Shown here piece by piece: positions 11,047 to 19,047 of a stretch of DNA of 64,000 nucleotides (within the stretch, counting starts at the first letter, position 1; each line of letters begins with the position of its first letter). The position numbers were made by a program, and so were the translations under genes. A model generated the notes under the pieces. That model made no database searches. It had not been told where the DNA came from and worked only from the letters and a program-made list of their open reading frames with translations. Source of the stretch: a bacterium 1XD42-1 (lineage in GTDB: Bacteria > Bacillota > Clostridia > Oscillospirales > Ruminococcaceae); the NCBI GenBank assembly GCA_003612625.1, contig RAZJ01000003.1, positions 62,001 through 126,000 on the forward strand. Direction: 5' to 3'.

Positions 11047-11601
11047 TTAAATCTCCAAAATTTCTTTTTCTTTTGCAGCTGAAATTTCATCGATCTTTTT
11101 AATATATTTATCTGTCAGCTTTTGTGTTTGTTCTTCTAAATCTTTGCAGTCATCCTCACTAATTTCGCTTTTTTTCTTCATGCCTTTGAATTTTTCATTG
11201 GCATCCCGACGGATAGAACGGATGGCAACTTTAGATTCTTCCCCTTCTTTACGTACTTGTTTACAAAGATCCTTTCTGCGTTCCTCTGTCAAAGGCGGGA
11301 ATACAATACGAATACTTGTTCCGTCGTTAGAAGGGTTGATTCCAATATCAGAAGCTTGAATTGCTTTTTCAATGGCTTTTAAGGAAGATTTATCCCAAGG
11401 CTGGATCACTAAAATCCGGGCTTCTACTACTGAAACAGCAGCCATTGATTGAATTTGAGTAGGCGTTCCATAATAGTCCACTTGGATTTTATCCAAAACA
11501 GCAGGGTTAGCACGGCCTGCCCGGATCGCACCATAAGACCGTTCCAAAGCACGGATTGTCTTATCCATTTTTTCACTGTAGGGATTCAATTTTTCGTTCA
11601 T
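11047..11601 (-). CDS. frr: Ribosome recycling factor
   Basis: Splits post-termination ribosomes together with EF-G. The 184-residue length and the typical RRF segments are present: [35 protein letters not shown] and [16 protein letters not shown] near the end. Its start overlaps the pyrH stop by four bases and its stop abuts uppS, so it is tightly embedded in the operon. Confidence 0.97.
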   Translation of the reverse strand: MNEKLNPYSEKMDKTIRALERSYGAIRAGRANPAVLDKIQVDYYGTPTQIQSMAAVSVVEARILVIQPWDKSSLKAIEKAIQASDIGINPSNDGTSIRIVFPPLTEERRKDLCKQVRKEGEESKVAIRSIRRDANEKFKGMKKKSEISEDDCKDLEEQTQKLTDKYIKKIDEISAAKEKEILEI

Positions 11602-12317
11602 TTAGAAAGCTCCTCCTTTATAATTGTACCGATCGGTTCACCCTGAACGGCGGCAACAATATTTTCGGGGTTACGCAGATTAAATACCAATACGGGAATA
11701 TGTGTATCACGGAACATAGCAGCGGCTGTACCATCCATTACAGCTAATTCTTTTTCCAAAACATCCTGGAAGGTTAAAGAATCAAATTTTACGGCATCTG
11801 GGAATTGATGTGGATCTTTATCATAAACGCCATCTACCATAGTAGCTTTCAGCATAATATCTGCATCAATTTCCGCTGCCCGTAAAGAGGAAGCAGTATC
11901 AGTAGAGAAAAAAGGGCTTCCTGTTCCACAGCCAAAAACAATAACCCGTCCTTTTTCTAAATGGCGAACAGCCTTGCTCCGGATATAAGGTTCTGCAATC
12001 TGCTGCATTTCAATTGCTGTTTGTACCCGCACATCCAAGCCTTGTGCTTCCAAGCCATCTGCAAGAGCTAATGAATTCATTACTGTGGCAAGCATCCCCA
12101 TATGATCTGCCCTGGTGCGATCCATATGACCACTGTTACGGCCACGGAAAAAGTTTCCGCCGCCTACGACGATTCCCATTTGCGCACCAAGTTTTACACA
12201 TTTTTTTACAGCCTTGCAAATAGAAGATACAATATCATAATCAATTCCAAATTTTTTATCTCCTGCAAGGGCTTCCCCGCTTAATTTCAATAGCACACGC
12301 CGATATTTTACTGCCAT
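11598..12317 (-). CDS. pyrH: Uridylate kinase (UMP kinase)
   Basis: Phosphorylates UMP to UDP. This is the bacterial amino-acid-kinase-fold UMPK. The N-terminus ([14 protein letters not shown]), [13 protein letters not shown] and the uridine/ATP site region [20 protein letters not shown] are diagnostic. The 239-residue length is normal. It heads the lipid/isoprenoid operon behind its own promoter, separated from the rpsB-tsf unit by a strong terminator. Confidence 0.97.
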   Translation of the reverse strand: MAVKYRRVLLKLSGEALAGDKKFGIDYDIVSSICKAVKKCVKLGAQMGIVVGGGNFFRGRNSGHMDRTRADHMGMLATVMNSLALADGLEAQGLDVRVQTAIEMQQIAEPYIRSKAVRHLEKGRVIVFGCGTGSPFFSTDTASSLRAAEIDADIMLKATMVDGVYDKDPHQFPDAVKFDSLTFQDVLEKELAVMDGTAAAMFRDTHIPVLVFNLRNPENIVAAVQGEPIGTIIKEELSK

Positions 12318-12366
12318 AATATCCTCCTACCGCACGAAAGATGTTTTTTCATAAAACGCTACTGTT

Positions 12367-12395
12367 ATTTTACAATAATGCGTCGACAAAGTAAA
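12367..12395 (-). promoter_or_regulatory. Probable promoter of the pyrH-polC operon
   Basis: TTTACT (12395-12390), a 17-base spacer and TAAAAT (12372-12367) on the minus strand lie between the tsf terminator and the pyrH start. Each hexamer matches consensus at four to five of six positions, so this is a moderate prediction. Confidence 0.55.
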
Positions 12396-12420
12396 GAGTT
12401 CTATCAATTTTCCCTTTATA

Positions 12421-12457
12421 AAAAAACGTGCGATGGCAGCCGCCACGCACGTTTTTT
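12421..12457 (-). terminator. Rho-independent terminator of rpsB-tsf
   Basis: A 12-base arm of A residues plus CGTGCG (12421-12432) pairs with CGCACG plus six T (12446-12457), and an inner TGGC/GCCA extends the stem. On the minus strand the hairpin ends in a T run just after the tsf stop. The A/T symmetry could also terminate plus-strand transcripts. Confidence 0.85.
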
Positions 12458-12479
12458 ATAGGCCCCATAAATATCAATC

Positions 12480-13394
12480 TTATTTCATCATACCGGCAAC
12501 TTCTTCTGCGAAATTATCCTCACGTTTTTCCAAGCCTTCGCCTTTTTCAAAGCGGGTAAAGCCTTTTACCTTAATAGAACCGCCTAAAGCTTTTGCTGTT
12601 TCTGCTACATACTGGCCTACTGTCTGATCGCCATTTTTAACAAAAGGCTGTTCAACTAAGCAATTCTCTTTAAAGTATTTTCCGATTTTACCAGAAACCA
12701 TTTTTTCGACAACCTGGGCTGGTTTATTCTTTGTCTTTTCATCTGTAGAAATCTGGACACGGATAATTTCTTTTTCCTTTTCTACCACATCGGCGGGAAC
12801 AGCGGCTTCATCTACATAAAGAGGATTGATTGCAGCTACCTGCATAGCAACATCTTTTCCACAAGCTTCAAAGCCTTCTTTTCCGGCGCAGTCGGTTTCA
12901 AATGTAACCATAACACCGATACGCCCGCCACCATGAACATAAGTTACAGCAGGATCTTCTGTATAAACGAAACGGCGGATCTTAATATTTTCCCCTATAG
13001 TTAAGACTTTATCCCGCAAAGCTTCTTCAACAGTGCCTTCCATGCCTTCTGCCTGCAATTTCAAAAGTGTATCTACGTCAGCAGGTTTATTTTTAGCAAC
13101 TGTTTTTGCACAGGATTTTACAAAATCCATAAACTGCTCATTTTTAGCAACAAAGTCTGTTTCAGAGTTTACTTCAATAACAACACCAATTCCATTTTCC
13201 ACACAGGCGTATACGACACCTTCTGCCGCAACACGATCGGCTTTTTTGGCTTGTTTCGCAAGTCCCTTTTCTCTCAGAAGCTCAATTGCTTTATCCATAT
13301 CGCCGCCGCTTTCGGTCAGCGCCTTTTTACAATCCATCATTCCGCAGCTTGTTCTCTCACGCAGCTGCTGTACATCTTTTGCAGTAAATGCCAT
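12480..13394 (-). CDS. tsf: Translation elongation factor Ts
   Basis: Guanine nucleotide exchange factor for EF-Tu. The N-terminal UBA-like domain (VQQLRERTSCGMMDCKKALT) and the motif EVNSETDFVAKNEQF are diagnostic. The 304-residue length fits the usual bacterial form. It is co-transcribed downstream of rpsB, the near-universal pairing, and is followed by a strong terminator. Confidence 0.98.
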   Translation of the reverse strand: MAFTAKDVQQLRERTSCGMMDCKKALTESGGDMDKAIELLREKGLAKQAKKADRVAAEGVVYACVENGIGVVIEVNSETDFVAKNEQFMDFVKSCAKTVAKNKPADVDTLLKLQAEGMEGTVEEALRDKVLTIGENIKIRRFVYTEDPAVTYVHGGGRIGVMVTFETDCAGKEGFEACGKDVAMQVAAINPLYVDEAAVPADVVEKEKEIIRVQISTDEKTKNKPAQVVEKMVSGKIGKYFKENCLVEQPFVKNGDQTVGQYVAETAKALGGSIKVKGFTRFEKGEGLEKREDNFAEEVAGMMK

Positions 13395-13447
13395 TTTTGA
13401 AATTCCTCCTTATTCTAAAAAATTGATAGAATCTTTTTACTGCTTTC

Positions 13448-14188
13448 TTATTCAGCAGCTTCTTCGCCCTCTTCTTCTTTTTCCACAGCTTCTTCTGCTT
13501 CAGCATTGCCCTGACGTCCTTCAATCAAAGCATCTGCCATAGTGGCACATAACAATTTTACAGCGCGAATGGCATCATCATTGCCAGGAATTACATAATC
13601 GATCTCGTCCGGATCGCAGTTGGTATCTACAATGGCAACAATGGGAATCCCTAATTTTTTAGCTTCAGCAACTGCAATTTTTTCCTTGCGGGGATCCACG
13701 ATAAATAAAGCGGAAGGCAGTTTTTTCATATCTTTAATGCCGCCAAGGAATTTTTCTAATTTTTCGATTTCCAAATTCAATTTGCTGACTTCTTTTTTCG
13801 GCAGTAAATCAAAAGTACCGTCTTCCTCCATTTTGCGCAGTTGAGCCAAACGGTCAATCCGGCGACGGATGGTTTTAAAGTTTGTCAGCATACCGCCTAA
13901 CCACCGGGCATTCACATAATAAGCGCCAGCACGGGCAGCTTCGTCACGGACAGAATCTCCGGCTTGTTTCTTTGTTCCTACAAACAATACGTTTCCGCCA
14001 TTTGCAGCCAAATCACGTACAAACATATAAGCTTCATCTAATTTTTTAACGGTTTTCTGTAAGTCAATGATGTAAATACCGTTTCTTTCTGTAAAAATAT
14101 AACGAGCCATTTTCGGATTCCATCTCCGAGTTTGATGTCCAAAATGAACGCCTGCCTCTAATAATTGTTTCATTGATACTACGCCCAT
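13448..14188 (-). CDS. rpsB: Small ribosomal subunit protein uS2
   Basis: Component of the 30S subunit. The N-terminus [20 protein letters not shown] and the segment [18 protein letters not shown] are textbook S2. The 246 residues end in a Glu/Ala-rich tail. The ATG is preceded by GTGAGGA. The gene has a long leader (about 140 bases from the predicted start site), consistent with the autoregulated leaders common in front of rpsB. Confidence 0.98.
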   Translation of the reverse strand: MGVVSMKQLLEAGVHFGHQTRRWNPKMARYIFTERNGIYIIDLQKTVKKLDEAYMFVRDLAANGGNVLFVGTKKQAGDSVRDEAARAGAYYVNARWLGGMLTNFKTIRRRIDRLAQLRKMEEDGTFDLLPKKEVSKLNLEIEKLEKFLGGIKDMKKLPSALFIVDPRKEKIAVAEAKKLGIPIVAIVDTNCDPDEIDYVIPGNDDAIRAVKLLCATMADALIEGRQGNAEAEEAVEKEEEGEEAAE

Positions 14189-14330
14189 GATAAATCCTCA
14201 CTTTCGGTTTTATTTCCTCCACCACGCTTTGTTCTCGCTTCACTTCCCTTTTCGGGCACCAATGAAGCAATGGCGTTGTGTGTGGTTTGGTGATGCCGGG
14301 GCGCTTTTTTATCCTTCCCTGCACCAACCG
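14189..14330 (-). promoter_or_regulatory. Leader of rpsB with possible structure
   Basis: The roughly 140-base untranslated leader contains complementary segments. A CACCAA stretch can pair with TTGGTG across about 20 bases, flanked by GG/CC, in the first half. S2 leaders that bind S2 for feedback are known in several phyla, but I cannot match this one to a named RNA family. Confidence 0.35.
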
Positions 14331-14334
14331 TATT

Positions 14335-14363
14335 ATTTTACCATGCTGTGAAAAAAAATGCAA
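14335..14363 (-). promoter_or_regulatory. Promoter of rpsB-tsf
   Basis: TTGCAT (14363-14358), a 17-base spacer and TAAAAT (14340-14335) on the minus strand, about 150 bases before the rpsB ATG. The spacer carries a run of seven T directly after the -35. Confidence 0.65.
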
Positions 14364-14405
14364 TAGGGAAACTGCGATTTTTTGCAAGCCATATATGAAA
14401 ATCTG

Positions 14406-14711
14406 TCAGTCTTCTTCCTCATCACCGGAAAACAAATGGAAAATTCCTCTGCGGGGTAATTCTTCTTCTTTGGGGACAGGCTGGTTGACTAAGATAGTAT
14501 CTTCCCCTATGACTTCAATATCAGACCATTTTACAACAATATCTTCTTCCCGGCCCAACAGCCCCCAGAAACGCAGCCGGCCTTTTAGAATCAAAGCGGA
14601 AATCATAGCCCCGGCAGTATCAATCTGGGCATCGGAAACCACTCCTAAGCGGCTGCCGTTGCGGACGTTAATCACATATTTTTTTTTCAGATCGTTAAGC
14701 CTGCAAAACAT
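14406..14711 (-). CDS. YlmC/YmxH-family PRC-barrel protein
   Basis: A 101-residue single PRC-barrel protein of the YlmC/YmxH group, widespread in spore-forming Clostridia and Bacilli. The fold is suggested by RLNDLKKKYVINVRNGSRLG followed by VVSDAQIDTAGAMISALIL and the strand-rich IVVKWSDIEVIGEDTILVN. The molecular role is not established. The frame can extend five codons, but GGGAGGC (14724-14718) lies six bases before ATG 14711, which sets the start. The Glu/Asp-rich C-terminus (GDEEED) is acidic. It stands alone between rpsB and the DUF4097 cassette. Confidence 0.8.
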   Translation of the reverse strand: MFCRLNDLKKKYVINVRNGSRLGVVSDAQIDTAGAMISALILKGRLRFWGLLGREEDIVVKWSDIEVIGEDTILVNQPVPKEEELPRRGIFHLFSGDEEED

Positions 14712-14781
14712 ATTTCTGCCTCCCATCCATAAATCTTATGAACAGAAGGCAGATTTTATCCCCAATGAGGGATGGCCGCAC

Positions 14782-15945
14782 TTATTTTTTGCCAAAAGAA
14801 AGGTATATGTCCCCGTTAGAAGATTGGGCCTTAATTTTATTTTTGGCCCCTGCCCCGCCTTGTATGGAATCGCTCCGTTCTCCATTCATTATTATTTCAA
14901 CAGCCGTACCATTGACAAAAAATTCCCCACAGTTAGAAGAAAGCATATATTCATACGCAGATTTTTCTCCGGCTAGATTCAATTTTACATCACCATTTTG
15001 GGATGTAACTGTTGTATTGATTCCTAAATCTCCTGATACATTTACATCACCATTTTGGGATTCAATTTGTAGTTCCTGTGCTGTAAGCGACTGAATCCCT
15101 ATATCACCATAATTGTTTGAAACAGTTATTTTATCTGATTGAATATTGATCAACTCCACATCACCACTATGAGATTTCACATCCAAAGAAGCCCCGGACA
15201 AGCGTTTTCCGATAAAATCCCCATACTCTGATTGGATTTTAATTTCGTTTTTGCAGTACAAGTCTGTAACTGATAAATCGCCGCTGTGTAATGCAAACGC
15301 AGCCTGCTCCCCTTGAAAATCCAACGGACAAGCCAAAGTTAAATCTCCATAATCCACTTTAAGATCCATATTTTTGGCGCGGATATTTTCAACAATGGCA
15401 TTTCCGCTGTGCATATTCAAATCTAAAGTATTTGTTGCTATATTATTTATTCGGGTATCCCCATATTCATTGAAAATTTTTACAGTTTGAAATTGTGTTC
15501 CCGAAGGATAATAAATATCAATCCGGTTTTCCGGAATATTCCATAGGCCAGAAGTGGTGAAATAATCCCTGCCCTTTGTATATTTTGCATTTTTTTCATC
15601 CCCGATTTTTAGTATTCCATTTTTATTTTCATAATGAAAATTCCATAGATCCGTATAAGAACAAATATAGACTTTAAAAGTATTCCCAGGGATCAGTCTT
15701 ACTAAGGCTTCATCTATTTTGATTTCTATATTTTGGAATTCCTCTAATTCTTTTTCGTGTTCTTCTTTGGCCGTGATATCAACCCGAATGCCATTTACCT
15801 TTGGAGGAAAAAAAACAGGAATTTTCTCTATTTCAGAAATTCTCCCCATATGTATCCCATATATCCGCTGGCTAACAGAAGTCAATACGCCCACCAAAAG
15901 GATCATACTGCAAATGACTGTAATCAATTTAGTCCTATTTTTCAT
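14782..15945 (-). CDS. DUF4097-family membrane-anchored repeat protein
   Basis: A 387-residue protein with one N-terminal membrane segment (about residues 7-25), an extended outer region and a C-terminal half built of roughly 20-residue repeats. The repeats carry alternating YGD, HSGD and NGD turns (for example EYGDTRI, MHSGNAIV, DYGDLTL, LHSGDLSV, NYGDIGI, QNGDVNV). This is the pattern of DUF4097 proteins, predicted to form a right-handed beta-helix. It is last in the padR-HAAS-DUF4097 cassette, an arrangement common in Firmicutes and thought to respond to envelope stress. A precise function is unknown. Confidence 0.85.
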   Translation of the reverse strand: MKNRTKLITVICSMILLVGVLTSVSQRIYGIHMGRISEIEKIPVFFPPKVNGIRVDITAKEEHEKELEEFQNIEIKIDEALVRLIPGNTFKVYICSYTDLWNFHYENKNGILKIGDEKNAKYTKGRDYFTTSGLWNIPENRIDIYYPSGTQFQTVKIFNEYGDTRINNIATNTLDLNMHSGNAIVENIRAKNMDLKVDYGDLTLACPLDFQGEQAAFALHSGDLSVTDLYCKNEIKIQSEYGDFIGKRLSGASLDVKSHSGDVELINIQSDKITVSNNYGDIGIQSLTAQELQIESQNGDVNVSGDLGINTTVTSQNGDVKLNLAGEKSAYEYMLSSNCGEFFVNGTAVEIIMNGERSDSIQGGAGAKNKIKAQSSNGDIYLSFGKK

Positions 15946-15960
15946 ATTTTTCTCCTTGTT

Positions 15961-16440
15961 TTAACGCAGCAGATTTTTTCGTTCCTGGATCAGCTTCTGG
16001 AAATCGTGTTTTCTTCCAATATAATAAATTAAAAGCCCTACCCCTGCCGCAATCATGCCAAACATTACGATTGGATCATCGAAAAAAGACGTTACAAAAG
16101 GTGACATAATGAATAATACGACAGAAATGGCGATTGCTTTACGCTGTTTTGGAATAAATGCTTCATATTGCTGCAAAAGCTGCTCCAGCGCGTCATGGGA
16201 AAAATCAGACGGATTTTCCAGAGTGGTTTCAGACAAACCAAATGTATGTTTCATTTCGTCTATGCTTCCAAATTCTGAAATAACTGCTCCAAGGGCTTCA
16301 TTTTCATTCATGCCCTCAGCCTGCATTGCTTCAAATTTTTCATACATGTGCTCCAAAATACGTTGTTTTGTTTCTTCTACATCCTTATCTTTTGGCAGCA
16401 CAGCAAACATTGCTTCTATATAGTCATCAATCTGACGCAT
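15961..16440 (-). CDS. HAAS-domain membrane protein
   Basis: A 159-residue protein. The N-terminal helical HAAS domain (about residues 1-75; YIEAMFAVLPKDKDVEETK, ISEFGSIDEM) is followed by two membrane segments (about 107-125 and 127-145). HAAS proteins are encoded beside PadR regulators and are proposed to bind them at the membrane. The start overlaps the padR end by 14 bases, implying coupled translation and matched amounts of regulator and membrane partner. Confidence 0.85.
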   Translation of the reverse strand: MRQIDDYIEAMFAVLPKDKDVEETKQRILEHMYEKFEAMQAEGMNENEALGAVISEFGSIDEMKHTFGLSETTLENPSDFSHDALEQLLQQYEAFIPKQRKAIAISVVLFIMSPFVTSFFDDPIVMFGMIAAGVGLLIYYIGRKHDFQKLIQERKNLLR

Positions 16441-16768
16441 GATTTTTTTCCTCCATAAATTGATCGATTACCTTTCGGGTAATCTCCCATTCTTTACATT
16501 TTTCCTGGTAATATTCACGGCCTAACTGTGTTAAAGTATAATAAGTACGCCGTTTTCCAAAAGTTTCTTCTCCATAATAAGCGGCGATCAAACCGCGCTT
16601 TTCCATACGGGCCATAGCAGAATACAAAGTTGTTTCCTTAATTTCATAAAGGTTCAAACTGCGTTTTGCAATTTCCTTTGAGATTTCATAACCATAGGAA
16701 TCTTTTTCCATAAGGATGCACAAAACCATTGTATCATTATATCCTCGAATCACGTCGCTGCTAATCAG
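16427..16768 (-). CDS. PadR-family transcriptional regulator
   Basis: A winged-helix repressor of the small PadR-s2 type. Key segments are IRGYNDTMVLCILMEKDSYG, TTLYSAMARMEKRGLI and the wing GKRRTYYTLTQLGREYY. The usual start call would be GTG at 16753, but that begins inside the conserved N-terminus. Reading back gives ISSDV before IRGYNDT, the normal PadR sequence, starting at a CTG codon (16768-16766) six bases after a perfect AGGAGG (16780-16775). GTG is 21 bases from that site, so CTG is preferred. It likely represses its own operon through the repeats at its promoter. Confidence 0.85.
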   Translation of the reverse strand: MISSDVIRGYNDTMVLCILMEKDSYGYEISKEIAKRSLNLYEIKETTLYSAMARMEKRGLIAAYYGEETFGKRRTYYTLTQLGREYYQEKCKEWEITRKVIDQFMEEKNHASD

Positions 16769-16808
16769 ATGGTACCTCCTCCTTTCTCCGCCTGTGAGCA
16801 GGCAGGAA

Positions 16809-16856
16809 AATTACTACGAGTGATGGAGTAAATAGAGTATAACATAATTACTACGA
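16809..16856. repeat. Direct repeat pair, candidate PadR operator
   Basis: The 11-mer AATTACTACGA occurs at 16809-16819 and 16846-16856, 37 bases apart. One copy lies in the -10/-35 spacer of the padR promoter and the other near or after its start site. Each contains TACT facing an AGTA further on. The placement suits autorepression. Confidence 0.5.
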
Positions 16857-16864
16857 TAAGTAAA
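16836..16864 (-). promoter_or_regulatory. Promoter of the padR operon
   Basis: TTTACT (16864-16859), 17-base spacer, TATACT (16841-16836) on the minus strand, about 60 bases ahead of the proposed CTG start. Confidence 0.65.
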
Positions 16865-16895
16865 GTACTTTTCTTGTAATTTTCCAAAATTTGCG

Positions 16896-16924
16896 TTGAC
16901 TTTATCGCCACAGTTCGTTATCAT
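16896..16924 (+). promoter_or_regulatory. Promoter of the NSS transporter gene
   Basis: TTGACT (16896-16901), 17-base spacer, TATCAT (16919-16924), 37 bases before the ATG. It diverges from the padR promoter. Confidence 0.65.
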
Positions 16925-16961
16925 AAAAAGCAGTGTGATATTATAGAGTGAGGTTGTATTT

Positions 16962-18329
16962 ATGAAAAGAGAACGTTTTTCTTCCCGTCTAGGTTTTTTA
17001 CTGATTTCTGCTGGATGTGCCATAGGGCTTGGTAATGTTTGGCGTTTCCCTTATATTACCGGTCAGTATGGCGGAGCTGCCTTTGTATTGATTTATTTGT
17101 TTTTCCTTGCAATTTTAGGAATCCCCATTATGGTCATGGAATTTTCTGTGGGCCGTGCCAGCCAAAAAAGTTGTGCCCGTTCTTTTTATGTTCTGGAGCC
17201 GAAAGGGACAAAATGGCATATCTATGGTTATTTTGGGATGCTGGGCAATTATATGTTAATGATGTTCTATACAACCGTTTGCGGTTGGATGCTGATTTAT
17301 TTCATGAAAATGGCAAAAGGGGATTTTTCCGGCCAGTCTGCTGAAGCCATTGGGAATGCTTTCCTGGATATGCTGGCCAGTCCCCTGCAAATGACAATTG
17401 CGATGGTATTGACGGTTGTTGCAGGATTTGGTATTTGTTCTTTGGGATTCCAAAAAGGTGTTGAACGCATTACAAAAGTAATGATGCTATGTTTATTAGG
17501 TGTTATGGGGTTATTGATGATCCGTTCTGTGACTTTACCGGGAGCCGCAGAAGGATTGCGTTTTTATCTGATTCCTGATTTTAAAAAGATGACAGAACAA
17601 GGTGTTTTAACTGTTATCAATGCAGCTATGGGACAGGCATTTTTTACATTAAGTTTAGGGATCGGTGCTATGGCGATTTTTGGCAGTTATTTAGGAAAAG
17701 AGCGCAGCATTACCGGTGAGGCAATCAATATCACCTTGTTAGATACATTAGTTGCATTATTAGCCGGACTGATTATTTTCCCAGCCTGCTTTGCTTTTCA
17801 AATCAGTCCCGGACAAGGCCCTGGTTTAATTTTTATTACATTGCCCAATGTATTCAATACCATGTCCGGCGGCCGTTTTTGGGGAACTCTATTTTTTGTA
17901 TTTATGAGTTTTGCAGCTTTTTCCACCGTCATTACTGTATTTGAAAATATTGTATCTTTTGCAATTGATCTCTGGGGCTGGGAACGTAAAAAAGCTGTTT
18001 TATTTAATATGGTTCTGATGATTTTCCTTTCCCTTCCCTGCGTATTTGGATTTAATATATGGAGTGGCTTTACACCTTTTGGGGCAGGCTCTACCATTCA
18101 AGATTTAGAAGACTTTATTATCAGCAATAATTTGCTTCCTTTAGGTTCCCTGGTCTATTTATTATTTTGTGTCAGCCGCTACGGATGGGGCTGGGATAAC
18201 TTCTTAAAAGAAGCTGACCAAGGGGAAGGACTTCGTTTTCCCAGTTGGACACGGCATTATGTAACATGGATTCTTCCTTTGATTGTTTTATTTATTTTCG
18301 CCCAAGGCTATTGGGAAAAATTCTTTTAA
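16962..18329 (+). CDS. Neurotransmitter:sodium symporter (NSS/SNF) family transporter
   Basis: A 455-residue sodium-coupled amino acid transporter of the LeuT fold, probably with 11-12 membrane helices. TM1 carries the family signature (AIGLGNVWRFPYITGQYGG) with the unwound sodium/substrate region, and LNYMLMMFYTTV-like and SFAAFSTVITVFENIV segments follow. Bacterial relatives such as TnaT, MhsT and LeuT carry hydrophobic or aromatic amino acids; the substrate cannot be read from sequence here. It is a single-gene unit with its own promoter and a strong bidirectional terminator. Confidence 0.93.
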   Translation: MKRERFSSRLGFLLISAGCAIGLGNVWRFPYITGQYGGAAFVLIYLFFLAILGIPIMVMEFSVGRASQKSCARSFYVLEPKGTKWHIYGYFGMLGNYMLMMFYTTVCGWMLIYFMKMAKGDFSGQSAEAIGNAFLDMLASPLQMTIAMVLTVVAGFGICSLGFQKGVERITKVMMLCLLGVMGLLMIRSVTLPGAAEGLRFYLIPDFKKMTEQGVLTVINAAMGQAFFTLSLGIGAMAIFGSYLGKERSITGEAINITLLDTLVALLAGLIIFPACFAFQISPGQGPGLIFITLPNVFNTMSGGRFWGTLFFVFMSFAAFSTVITVFENIVSFAIDLWGWERKKAVLFNMVLMIFLSLPCVFGFNIWSGFTPFGAGSTIQDLEDFIISNNLLPLGSLVYLLFCVSRYGWGWDNFLKEADQGEGLRFPSWTRHYVTWILPLIVLFIFAQGYWEKFF

Positions 18330-18332
18330 TGG

Positions 18333-18383
18333 TATAAAAAATACAGAGCCTTTTATGTGATAAAAGGCTCTGTATTTTTTATA
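18333..18383. terminator. Bidirectional terminator, 23-bp perfect stem
   Basis: Bases 18333-18355 are perfectly complementary to 18361-18383 around a 5-base loop, with A/T runs on both flanks. It ends the plus-strand transporter gene, and on the other strand it overlaps the TAA stop of the DUF2344 gene, so it serves both convergent genes. Confidence 0.92.
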
Positions 18384-19047
18384 CCCACGGTTCCCCTGCA
18401 TCATTCAAAACAGCAGTGCGGATTACTCTCGCCCAATCTGGGGGATTTCCGGTTTCTGCTGCGAAAGCATCCAATAAAAAGGTAGGATTTAAGTGGCAGG
18501 TTCCCCCAGCGGAACACCGCAGAGAAAGAAATAAATTTTCTCCTTGTTCCTCTAATTTTTTTAAAGTAAAAAGCGGTTTTACATCTATTTCTTTTTGGCT
18601 TTTTTTCGTCTTTTTTTCCAGCAAAATTTCAGGACGGGAAAGCCATTCTTTCAGTTGGGCTTGCACAATAGCAGCATCTTTACAAAATTCCTGAAAAATA
18701 TCATAATCTGCAAATGCAATTTTCTCCGGCTTTTCCACAGGCTTCGCCAGCCGGTAAACCGTTAAACCTTCCGGAAGTACGGCAGCGAGCTGTTTTCGTG
18801 CCATTTCCAGATCCATTTCCCTGGTTAAGCGGAAGTCAAAAGAATCACAAAGGCTTTCATATCCTAAAGATAATGGCAACGCAAATGTCAGATAAATATG
18901 GGAGTTAAATCCCAATGTATGCCATACCGGCAGGCCGGATCGCTTTAAATCCCGTGAAATACAACGGTTCATATCCAAATGGGAAATATATTTGATACGG
19001 CCTTCTTTGCGGTAAAAGGCCCGGACTGTATAAAATCCATTATCCAA
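18379..19047 (-). CDS. TIGR03936/DUF2344 radical-SAM-linked protein
   Basis: A 222-residue protein of unknown activity that occurs almost always next to a TIGR03960 radical SAM protein, either fused or adjacent. The signature is YRKEGRIKYISHLDMNRC at the N-terminus. The open frame reaches 19140, but the start is taken as TTG 19047-19045, eight bases after GGAGGAGG; this gives the family N-terminus and only an eight-base overlap with the upstream gene. The longer form would overlap by about 100 bases. Confidence 0.88.
   Translation of the reverse strand: MDNGFYTVRAFYRKEGRIKYISHLDMNRCISRDLKRSGLPVWHTLGFNSHIYLTFALPLSLGYESLCDSFDFRLTREMDLEMARKQLAAVLPEGLTVYRLAKPVEKPEKIAFADYDIFQEFCKDAAIVQAQLKEWLSRPEILLEKKTKKSQKEIDVKPLFTLKKLEEQGENLFLSLRCSAGGTCHLNPTFLLDAFAAETGNPPDWARVIRTAVLNDAGEPWV

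Noticed and set aside
14064-14387. Minus-strand open frame of 107 codons across the rpsB start and leader
   Set aside because: It is out of frame with rpsB, overlaps its conserved N-terminus and has no recognisable domain.
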